DNA from: JAGGVT01 sp965369605
Lineage (GTDB): Bacteria; JAJVIF01; JAGGVT01
Assembly (NCBI GenBank): GCA_965369605.1
Contig: CBDURE010000169.1
Coordinates: 1 to 7,083, forward strand
Reading direction: 5' to 3'
DNA: 7,083 bases
The notes beneath the pieces are model-generated. The model made no database searches and had not been told where the DNA came from. It saw only the letters and a list, made by a program, of their open reading frames with translations. A program made the translations under genes and the position numbers. Positions within the stretch are counted from its first letter, which is position 1. Each line of letters opens with the position of its first letter. Below are positions 1 through 5,596 of this stretch, piece by piece.

Positions 1-160
1 CAGGAAAACCAGTTTCACAACTTTCATAAGCTAACTTACTCACTACCATTGATAGAAATTTCTGAAAAACTCTATCACAGTAAAAGATGTCTGTAAACCT
101 GTTAATAATATCGGCATAAGTGTACAAATAAACGCACATATCGGAATTATTATCAGCCAT
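1..160 (-). CDS. Possible partial hypothetical protein, N-terminus only, runs off left edge
   Basis: On the minus strand an ATG at 160-158 opens a frame with no stop for 53 codons to the window edge. The protein begins MADNNSDMCVYLYTYADI and continues with a mixed hydrophobic and charged composition; I recognise no domain. The frame also extends upstream of the ATG for 17 codons to a TGA, including a TTG seven codons before the ATG, so the start is uncertain. No convincing Shine-Dalgarno sequence precedes the ATG. If real, the gene would be divergent from the propeller lipoprotein and share its upstream region. An open run of this length in AT-rich DNA could be chance. The plus strand gives at most 31 open codons from the edge in one frame, so minus is the better candidate. 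Confidence 0.3.
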   Translation of the reverse strand, partial: MADNNSDMCVYLYTYADIINRFTDIFYCDRVFQKFLSMVVSKLAYESCETGFP

Positions 161-240
161 TGTGATTTTATATTGGCACAATTTTAATCCACTACATTTT
201 CAACGTTTCATTTGCAAAACCTGAATTTTTATTTACAATT

Positions 241-256
241 CATAAGTGTTCTTATG
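241..256. promoter_or_regulatory. Perfect inverted repeat CATAAG-N4-CTTATG, possible operator
   Basis: Two perfect 6-bp half-sites are separated by TGTT, about 60 nt before the ATG of the propeller lipoprotein. The size and symmetry suit a dimeric regulator, but AT-rich DNA yields such palindromes by chance and no regulator is encoded in the window. It could equally be a weak hairpin. Confidence 0.25.
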
Positions 257-270
257 CTTGTGGTTTTCGT

Positions 271-284
271 GATTAACTTTAATC
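271..284. promoter_or_regulatory. Perfect inverted repeat GATTAA-CT-TTAATC, possible operator
   Basis: Perfect 6-bp arms flank a 2-nt centre, just before the candidate -10 sequence at 288-295. Its centre is 29 bp from the centre of the preceding inverted repeat. The place between presumed promoter elements would suit a repressor site. This is inference from symmetry and position only. Confidence 0.25.
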
Positions 285-287
285 ATC

Positions 288-295
288 TATATTAT
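288..295 (+). promoter_or_regulatory. Candidate -10 promoter element
   Basis: TATATT (288-293) overlaps TATTAT (290-295), both close to the TATAAT consensus, about 25 nt before the ATG at 318. No matching -35 hexamer stands 16-18 nt upstream; the nearest TTG-type box, TTGTGG at 258-263, is about 24 nt away. The assignment is weak. Confidence 0.2.
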
Positions 296-304
296 CTTAA
301 CTGT

Positions 305-308
305 GGGG
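305..308 (+). promoter_or_regulatory. Ribosome binding site deciding the ATG at 318
   Basis: A GGGG run lies 9 nt before the ATG at 318. The frame also contains a GTG at 303, but that codon directly abuts this purine run and would place five residues ahead of a complete lipoprotein signal peptide. The downstream ATG is therefore the better start. Confidence 0.5.
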
Positions 309-317
309 TTTGATGAC

Positions 318-1571
318 ATGAATCTAAAATACAGCATTATCAGCCTTCTGATTTTAGCAATGCTTTTTGCCGGCTGCACTGTCCAGCAATCCAAGGACAA
401 TGCCGCTAAAAATAACAAGACCGATAAAAAACCGGTAATAAATCCAAACGCCAACGTTGACAGCGACTTTGGCTCACAAGGACAGCTTCTTGTTACATTG
501 GCTGAATCCAACCAGCTTGCTCTCATTGATTTGAAAACACGTTCAATCGGTGATGTTGTGGATGTCGGGGTGAATCCGCAGGATGTTATCTTTTCACGCA
601 ACGGCAAAATTTATTTTGTCGTAATGGCTGGTTCGCCTGATGATTCCGAAACCGAAAGCCTTAGTTCCCTTTACGCAAACGCGATATGGACATGGAAAAC
701 GGAAACACACAAGATATCCGGAAAAAGTTCGGTTTCTATCGGTGATAATCCATCGAAATCGGTTGGTATTGGAACTGATGCCGCTGGCAACAGGCTCTAC
801 ATCGCCAACTCAATCGAGGACAATCTCATGATAAAAATTCTTCGCGGTGAGCAGAATGATTTGGCAACTATCGAGGTTGGAGTCGGGCCAAGAAGAGTTC
901 TCGTCAGCAATGATGACAAGTACATCATCACAATTAACTCTGACCTGGATAATCGCTGCGAAAACGACACCGTAAGCATCATTCACCTTTTATCTCATGA
1001 TGAAATCGCCCGTGTGGAAGTTGGCGACACTCCGTGGGCAGGAGCTATTCATCCCGATGATGATAGATTCTATGTTTCCGTTTCAGGAAATAATGAGGTT
1101 AAGGAGATCAACATCAAGGATGGGAAAATTATTAATACATTCGAAATAGGTAAATCACCCAGAGGGGTTGCGATTTCCGCCGATGGAAACACTCTATATG
1201 TTGCCAGTTACGAAGAGGACACAGTTATCCCGCTTGATATTCAAAGCGGCGAAACATCCGAACCTTTATCCGTAGGTAAGGGGCCTGTTGAAATCGCGCT
1301 TGAGCAGAACTCTCAGATTCTCTGTGTCGCGAACAGCATCGGTAAGTCGATTACTGTCCATAATCTCTCACAGGGCAAGGCAATTGACACAATTAAGTTA
1401 AGTGCCTCACCAACGCAAATAGCGCTGTGGTCGGATGTAATTAGCATTCCTAAAGACGATAGCGAAACTGATTCGAAAAATATTAAAGACGCAATGCGCG
1501 ATATCATTACTCCATCTGGTAAGATTAAGGTGGAACCGGGCAATGCGAAACCAGTTGAAAAAGGCAAGTAG
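318..1571 (+). CDS. YVTN-type beta-propeller lipoprotein
   Basis: This 417-residue protein is predicted to be lipid-anchored outside the cytoplasmic membrane. A short basic start and hydrophobic run lead to lipobox F-A-G-C with the acylated Cys at residue 20. A Lys/Asn-rich linker covers about residues 21-50. Residues 55-373 form a beta-propeller: the motif (V/I)G-x-x-P followed by a beta-strand, a D/N-G turn and YVA-like strand recurs near 83, 141, 187, 235, 277, 319 and, degenerate, 361. That makes seven repeats, as expected for a seven-bladed YVTN/SMP-30-like propeller. A polar, Lys-rich tail follows (about 374-417). I see no enzyme motif; such propellers usually bind proteins or ligands. 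Thr follows the lipobox Cys, so no inner-membrane retention signal is seen. It lies 224 nt upstream of csaB on the same strand. Fold confidence is high, function unknown. Confidence 0.88.
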   Translation: MNLKYSIISLLILAMLFAGCTVQQSKDNAAKNNKTDKKPVINPNANVDSDFGSQGQLLVTLAESNQLALIDLKTRSIGDVVDVGVNPQDVIFSRNGKIYFVVMAGSPDDSETESLSSLYANAIWTWKTETHKISGKSSVSIGDNPSKSVGIGTDAAGNRLYIANSIEDNLMIKILRGEQNDLATIEVGVGPRRVLVSNDDKYIITINSDLDNRCENDTVSIIHLLSHDEIARVEVGDTPWAGAIHPDDDRFYVSVSGNNEVKEINIKDGKIINTFEIGKSPRGVAISADGNTLYVASYEEDTVIPLDIQSGETSEPLSVGKGPVEIALEQNSQILCVANSIGKSITVHNLSQGKAIDTIKLSASPTQIALWSDVISIPKDDSETDSKNIKDAMRDIITPSGKIKVEPGNAKPVEKGK

Positions 1572-1795
1572 ATTATGAAAATAGAATAAATCAATTCTAC
1601 AATGTTCGTAAGCATTCCTGGGTTCCGCATATACAGCCACTTCCCCGGCTTGCCTGCGAGAATTGTCGAGTTTGATTCAGATTTTCATATAAAGGCATGA
1701 CCAGGTTACGGTGGAAATAGGCTTTTTAAACAGCCACAGGATACCCGTATCACAAATTTACTGGATATTATTTCAACATATCAAAGCGGCGTTCC
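1572..1795. other. Intergenic region between propeller gene and csaB
   Basis: No gene is visible here. Most of it (1611-1735) is a decayed copy of the repeat described below. A 6-bp AT-rich inverted repeat (TAGAAT at 1582-1587, ATTCTA at 1594-1599) follows the propeller stop codon but has no T-run, so it is a poor terminator. Before csaB there is only the purine-containing AAAGCGG near 1783-1789, a weak ribosome binding site. The repeat argues against tight cotranscription of the flanking genes. Confidence 0.6.
1611..1735. repeat. Truncated, decayed copy of the dispersed element found at 2939-3190
   Basis: Positions 1611-1730 align without gaps to 3043-3162; by eye 99 of 120 bases match (about 82%). 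The best conserved blocks are the GGTTCCGC core at 1621-1628, TGCCTGCGAG at 1651-1660 and the stretch at 1685-1700 ending AAAGGCATGA. This copy lacks the left terminal inverted repeat and the outer end of the right one, and its inner inverted repeat is degraded. Weak similarity may reach left to about 1585. It looks like a remnant of the same element. Confidence 0.8.
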
Positions 1796-2890
1796 ATGAA
1801 GAAAGTTCTAATCGGTGGATATTACGGTTACGGCAACATAGGCGATGAAGCAATCCTTGAGGCTTTTACTCAGAGATTAGTGGCTTATCCCGATGTTGAC
1901 ATTAATGTATTATCCTCAAATCCCGGATACACATTCAAAACGCAGGGCTTAAAAGCGGTATCTCGAAACAATCCCATTTCTGTTACAAAAGCGTTTATCG
2001 GATGCGATTTGTTTGTTCAGGGCGGAGGAGGATTAATCCAGGATTCCACAAGCTGGCGAAGCCCGTTTTTTTACCTCGGACAACTTCTGCTGTCTCACAT
2101 ACTGGCTCGAAAAATATATATCATGGGGCAGGGCATAGGTCCGTTAAACGGATCATTCGCACGCTTTCTCACTCGCGACCTCTTTGCGACAGCAGAGGCA
2201 ATTGTTGTGCGTGATTTATCCAGCCATACATTCCTCATGGAATCACTCCCAACTGATTTCGATATTACACTCGCATCAGATATCGCGCTTATGTTAAATG
2301 CCGCGCCGGATGATGTAGCTGAGGATATCCTCTATGAGGAAGGGCTTCCTGATTTGCCTGAACCTGTTTTGATTGTTGCCATCAAGGGAAATTCGAGGAA
2401 CATGAAATCAGTCGGGCATTATGTCACAGCTATCAACACATACCTTGATGAGGCTGGTGGCAGCGCGCTATTTGTACCTTTCTTCCCGCAATACGATACG
2501 CCCTTCGCGCAGAAAATCATGTCAGCGATTAAGGGAAAGACAGGCATGATAAAAAAGCAATATAAACCATCTGAAATTCTTTCGCTTTTCAAGATTGCGG
2601 ATCATATTCTTGCCGGACGGCTTCACGCCGCTATGTTTGCCGCGTTGGCGGAAAACTCATTCACAACTGTTGTATATGATCCAAAGATGAAGTACTTTCT
2701 GGATATGATTGATATTAAAAGCACTATCGTAACACCTATCATAGGACCAAAATCGATAGAGGAAGCTCTCTTTAATGACATTGATGATTCAGAATCCATT
2801 GTTGACAGGATAAAAAAAAGACTCCCCCCACTTATAAAGCAGGCGGAATCGAATATTTCAAAACTTCTTGAACTGCTTGATGTTGATTAG
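1796..2890 (+). CDS. csaB: Polysaccharide pyruvyl transferase, CsaB family
   Basis: This 364-residue cytosolic enzyme is predicted to move a pyruvyl group from phosphoenolpyruvate to a sugar of a cell-wall polysaccharide, forming the ketal that SLH domains recognise. The N-terminus carries the family signature GGYYGYGNIGDEAIL at residues 7-21, ahead of a Rossmann-like half. GGGGLIQD lies at 76-83 and MGQGIGPL at 110-117. The second half has a KGNSRN segment (197-202), VPFFPQYD (227-234) and the hallmark GRLHAAMFAALA (274-285), whose Arg and His are conserved in the family. Length is normal for CsaB and there is no signal peptide or membrane segment. The ATG at 1796 starts directly before the conserved strand and is secure despite a weak ribosome binding site. 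Ordinary polysaccharide pyruvyl transferases of capsule or exopolysaccharide pathways are the alternative; the N-terminal motif favours CsaB. Confidence 0.92.
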   Translation: MKKVLIGGYYGYGNIGDEAILEAFTQRLVAYPDVDINVLSSNPGYTFKTQGLKAVSRNNPISVTKAFIGCDLFVQGGGGLIQDSTSWRSPFFYLGQLLLSHILARKIYIMGQGIGPLNGSFARFLTRDLFATAEAIVVRDLSSHTFLMESLPTDFDITLASDIALMLNAAPDDVAEDILYEEGLPDLPEPVLIVAIKGNSRNMKSVGHYVTAINTYLDEAGGSALFVPFFPQYDTPFAQKIMSAIKGKTGMIKKQYKPSEILSLFKIADHILAGRLHAAMFAALAENSFTTVVYDPKMKYFLDMIDIKSTIVTPIIGPKSIEEALFNDIDDSESIVDRIKKRLPPLIKQAESNISKLLELLDVD

Positions 2891-2938
2891 CCATCCCTGA
2901 AAAACTACATTATTTCAAAATATTTACAATTCTTTCTT

Positions 2939-3003
2939 CCCCGGGAGCGCTGGTCTCTTGGTGCTGTTGAAAAAGGTTATTTCGACCGTAACCCGGTCAT
3001 GCC
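2939..3003 (+). repeat. Left terminal inverted repeat of the element
   Basis: It pairs with 3126-3190 on the opposite strand. Identical blocks are GGGAGCGCTGGTCTCT, TGTTGAAAAAG, CCGTAACCCG and TCATGCC. Mismatches cluster in the middle (around 2959-2964 and 2975-2985). This arm is absent from the decayed copy upstream of csaB. Confidence 0.7.
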
Positions 3004-3040
3004 GTCCCGAATAAAATCAACAATTACCTATTAGGTGAAT

Positions 3041-3088
3041 CAGGCATGCCGGGGTTCCGCGTAAATAGCCACCTCCCCGGCATGCCTG
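3041..3088. repeat. Perfect 14-bp inner inverted repeat (stem-loop)
   Basis: The arm CAGGCATGCCGGGG at 3041-3054 is perfectly complementary to 3075-3088, with a 20-nt loop. Each arm holds the self-complementary octamer GGCATGCC (3043-3050 and 3079-3086), so single arms can also pair. The stem is GC-rich and would be stable in RNA or extruded DNA. There is no T-run directly after either side, so it is not a canonical intrinsic terminator. Confidence 0.85.
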
Positions 3089-3125
3089 CGAGGATCATCG
3101 GGTTAGATTCACATTATCATATAAA

Positions 3126-3190
3126 GGCATGATCGGGTTACGGGAAAAATAGGCTTTTTCAACAAGCCCTAGAGACCAGCGCTCCCAGGG
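3126..3190 (-). repeat. Right terminal inverted repeat of the element
   Basis: This is the partner of the left arm at 2939-3003. On the plus strand it also contains GGCTT-TTTCAAC-AAGCC (3152-3168), a small hairpin of five base pairs. Its inner part is conserved in the copy upstream of csaB, but the last 20 or so bases are missing there. Confidence 0.7.
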
Positions 3191-3272
3191 AAAAAACATA
3201 TTTTCTAAAACGCAATAACTTAAAACATAGTTTTTCAGGAGCTACTAGCTATCCAGCATCATCTGATTTTCC

Positions 3273-5573
3273 TTACGTAAGAAACTCCAAAGTAACTGAA
3301 TCTATCCACCAGCCGCCCCGACAGTTGTCTATGCCATCATCCGCCTGCTGCCTGAATTTAATCTTGATTGTTTTTCCAGCAAGGGTAGGATCATCGAAGA
3401 TTGAATCCCATCCGATATAATCAGCGCCAAACGCCGGGTCGATTCCCATAACACCTGCAAACGATGGTCCCCCTGAACTTGTGATTTCTGATGTGCTGTA
3501 AAGCTGGCCATCTGTTGTGATAAGTTTATATTGAGCACCGATCTGTGGTTTTACCCAGACATCACAATCATCTGTGAAATCAAACGGATTAAAATCGAAT
3601 ATTTCAGTGTCATACGAGTGATTAATTGTCAGACGAACCATTGCATATCCCTCCGGCATGGCTGGTACGACAATAGACCTTGATGTAGCGAAGTTTTCAC
3701 CGCCATCAATGGAATCACCATAACACCCTTGTCCTTCCGCCTGAGCGCCCGGACCGCCTGATGACGATAGAAAACCGTTGGTTATTCCCCAGAATTTATC
3801 GGCATCGAACTGCCAGTTTTCAGAGTTTTCATCAAAATCATCGAAGAAGATGATAGGGGAGAAATATACAACCGTGAGGTTAGCGGTGCATATAACGCTT
3901 TGCGCGTCTTCGCCATTGTCAGTTAATCTCATTGCAACTGTCAAATCGAAATTGATACCTGTGTCGTTTTCATAAGGTCCCAGTGTAACCGAGGCGCCAT
4001 CAGTATTGGATGCGTCAACGTTAAATATCTCACCGTCATAATCCATATCGTATTCATAAAGCACAATTTCGCCGTCTGGGTCATTTGTACCTGCACCCGG
4101 TTGAGCATCAATAGTCGCACCGCCCAGCACTAAATTGCTTGCCAGTAAAAGTTCGCAATTCGGCGCTCGATTGCCCAGGCTTATTGTGTATTCAAAAACG
4201 CCATAAGTAGCCCATTCCTCTGTGGTGAAAACAAAATCACCCGGATCTTCCCACGGGTAAACTCTTGGAATTGTATTTCCATCTATATTCGCGTTGGCAT
4301 TATTGGGATATGAGTCAAGCACTTTGATTAACCCCGTATATGTTCCAATCGGCGCGAGTTTTTCATTTTCAATTCTGGCTAGAAATCTTAGCGGGTCCTG
4401 TTTGTTCGTTGAACTACCCCCCTGAAAAGCGGCTTCAATGTCTGTAATCTCAACTGTTGTGTCGCAAATATCAGGCGCTTCAATTGATATCGATAATATC
4501 GATGACTCATAATCCATCTTTTCTATTTCAAGCTTTTCAATTGTGTCATCAACTGCAACCTTGTGATTTATATCCAGAACTTCGATATACAAATCAGCCC
4601 AACTTGTTTCATTAACATCATCAAGATGGTTGTTTATTTCATTCAATCCAACAAGTGTCGCGGATTTCTGGCAATACTGCGGAACCCGATATCTGGGATA
4701 TAACCATTCAGATTTTCCCTGCGCTGACAAGCCGTAGGAAACATTAAGCGAGTAAATAAAGGTGAAAATCTCACCTGCATCCGCTGGAAACTGAAGAACA
4801 TAATCCTTGTAGTCGTAATCACAACCCATTCTCATTATAGTGTTACCGGTTGGCATCACAATATTGGTGAAACCTGATTCAGCGCCAGTGGCAAAATTCC
4901 CGATTGAATAATCATCGAAATGCAGAATGAACGGATGAATTGTCGCTGTTGTTTCAAGAAGATCGTCCCATTTGTCATCGAATTCGCCTGCATATCCACA
5001 GGCGTTTAGAAGTCGCCATGCAGGTATTTTCTGTTTAAGCGATTCGAAATTCTTAAATCCACCGCCAACAACGCCGTCAGATATAATAAACCCTCTAGGG
5101 GAAAACACATGCAGGTCAAGGCGATTGGTGGGTGATGGCGGTTCTGATTTCACACCAGCGGCAAATGGGTGTTTGACGCCAATTTTCAGTACCGGATTCC
5201 CATTCTCATCAATAGCCACACCAGATAGCTTGATACAATCTGTGCAGGGAGTGATTGCCAGGAAGTTTGTAATGTCCACAATCAGTGAATCGTTCAGAGC
5301 GTTGGATGATTCTCGCATCGGCGTAAATGACGCTTCCAGAGTGTTCAGGTTAAGTGAACCGAAGAAACATCCCAGCGTTCCTACACCGCCCAGCGGATTT
5401 CCGTTTTTGTCTGTATCGCTGACAATAAGCGGAAAAGCAGATTCGGAATCAATCCCTGCCTGCAACCCGTAATCAGCTCCCGGAGGCGCGATTGGGTTTG
5501 AATCCCTGGATGAGCATCCTATTACAACCAGGAACATTAGTGTGAATATGGCAATATTTAGAAGTTTTCTCAT
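3273..5573 (-). CDS. Large surface lipoprotein with PKD-like and C-terminal jelly-roll domains
   Basis: This 766-residue protein has a lipoprotein signal ending in V-I-G-C, with Cys 20 followed by Ser-Ser. Residues about 45-320 are a beta-rich region I cannot name, containing IGVKHPF (131-137) and LDLHVFSPRGF (152-162). Residues about 320-465 form a core shared with the upstream gene: DLYIEVLDINHKV, then GTYTGLIKVLD, DGNTIP and FTTEEWATYG. Residues about 468-570 are PKD-like (TNDPDGEIVLYEYDMDYDG at 496-514, later AMRLTDN). Residues about 575-766 are a MAM/choice-of-anchor-like jelly roll ending GGWWIDSVTLEF. I see no catalytic motif; a binding or structural role outside the cell is inferred. 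The start is ATG 5573 because it has a strong ribosome binding site and begins the signal peptide; a TTG at 5606 would overlap the upstream gene and add 11 unlikely residues. Confidence 0.85.
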   Translation of the reverse strand: MRKLLNIAIFTLMFLVVIGCSSRDSNPIAPPGADYGLQAGIDSESAFPLIVSDTDKNGNPLGGVGTLGCFFGSLNLNTLEASFTPMRESSNALNDSLIVDITNFLAITPCTDCIKLSGVAIDENGNPVLKIGVKHPFAAGVKSEPPSPTNRLDLHVFSPRGFIISDGVVGGGFKNFESLKQKIPAWRLLNACGYAGEFDDKWDDLLETTATIHPFILHFDDYSIGNFATGAESGFTNIVMPTGNTIMRMGCDYDYKDYVLQFPADAGEIFTFIYSLNVSYGLSAQGKSEWLYPRYRVPQYCQKSATLVGLNEINNHLDDVNETSWADLYIEVLDINHKVAVDDTIEKLEIEKMDYESSILSISIEAPDICDTTVEITDIEAAFQGGSSTNKQDPLRFLARIENEKLAPIGTYTGLIKVLDSYPNNANANIDGNTIPRVYPWEDPGDFVFTTEEWATYGVFEYTISLGNRAPNCELLLASNLVLGGATIDAQPGAGTNDPDGEIVLYEYDMDYDGEIFNVDASNTDGASVTLGPYENDTGINFDLTVAMRLTDNGEDAQSVICTANLTVVYFSPIIFFDDFDENSENWQFDADKFWGITNGFLSSSGGPGAQAEGQGCYGDSIDGGENFATSRSIVVPAMPEGYAMVRLTINHSYDTEIFDFNPFDFTDDCDVWVKPQIGAQYKLITTDGQLYSTSEITSSGGPSFAGVMGIDPAFGADYIGWDSIFDDPTLAGKTIKIKFRQQADDGIDNCRGGWWIDSVTLEFLT

Positions 5574-5580
5574 GTTTACT

Positions 5581-5586
5581 TCCTCC
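5581..5586 (-). promoter_or_regulatory. Strong ribosome binding site for the 766-residue lipoprotein
   Basis: Read on the minus strand, GGAGGA sits 7 nt before the ATG at 5573-5571. It lies within the 23-nt gap after the upstream stop codon (TAG, 5599-5597). This decides the start and supports translation from a shared transcript. Confidence 0.8.
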
Positions 5587-5596
5587 AGAACATTTC

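Larger units (their letters stand above)
161..317. other. AT-rich upstream/leader region before the propeller gene
   Basis: This stretch has no credible reading frame of its own and is clearly richer in A and T than the genes around it. It holds two short perfect inverted repeats, listed separately, and a TATATT/TATTAT run at 288-295 that could be a -10 element for the gene starting at 318. No good -35 hexamer sits at the usual distance. If the left-edge frame is real, this is a divergent promoter region. Confidence 0.5.
2939..3190. mobile_element. MITE-like 252-bp element with long terminal inverted repeats
   Basis: The ends form inverted repeats of about 65 bp: 2939-3003 and the complement of 3190-3126 match at 54 of 65 positions by eye, including a near-perfect outer 20 bp starting CCC(C/T)GGGAGCGC. 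Inside lies a second, perfect 14-bp inverted repeat (3041-3054 and 3075-3088). No open frame of meaningful length is present, so it cannot encode a transposase. A GTTGAAAAAG motif in both arms resembles sequence I recall near insertion-sequence ends, but I cannot name a parent. No clear target-site duplication is visible. A partial copy at 1611-1735 shows the sequence is dispersed. It could instead be a structured intergenic repeat (REP/BIME-like) or a bidirectional terminator between convergent genes. Confidence 0.65.
2891..3272. other. Region between convergent genes, filled by an inverted-repeat element
   Basis: There is no coding sequence here. The 382 bp between the csaB stop and the oppositely oriented lipoprotein stop contain the element at 2939-3190 with short AT-rich flanks. 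A 12-bp sequence (CCTGAAAAACTA) at 2896-2907 recurs inverted at 3228-3239, outside the element's own ends. No classical hairpin plus T-run terminator is obvious for either gene; the element's own structure may serve as one. Confidence 0.7.

Noticed and set aside
303..317. GTG at 303 as start of the propeller lipoprotein
   Set aside because: The signal peptide begins at the ATG at 318, and the only purine-rich ribosome binding sequence (305-308) lies between the two codons.
1582..1599. TAGAAT-N6-ATTCTA as terminator of the propeller gene
   Set aside because: The stem is six base pairs and nearly all A/T, with no following T-run.
287..1640. Minus-strand frames opposite the propeller gene (287-607, 797-982, 1313-1630, 1407-1640)
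   Set aside because: They are antisense to a seven-repeat propeller whose periodic motif proves the coding strand.
2939..3190. CRISPR array or riboswitch in the region between the convergent genes
   Set aside because: The repeats are inverted and nested, not regularly spaced direct repeats, and the region lies at the 3' ends of both genes, not in a leader.
3238..3254. GGAGCTACTAGCTATCC as a terminator for the minus-strand lipoprotein
   Set aside because: The symmetric core has a one-base centre, so it cannot form a normal loop, and no T-run follows on the minus strand.
4972..5472. 166-codon plus-strand frame
   Set aside because: It lies wholly antisense to the well-supported lipoprotein gene, shows no recognisable domain and has a composition typical of a shadow frame.
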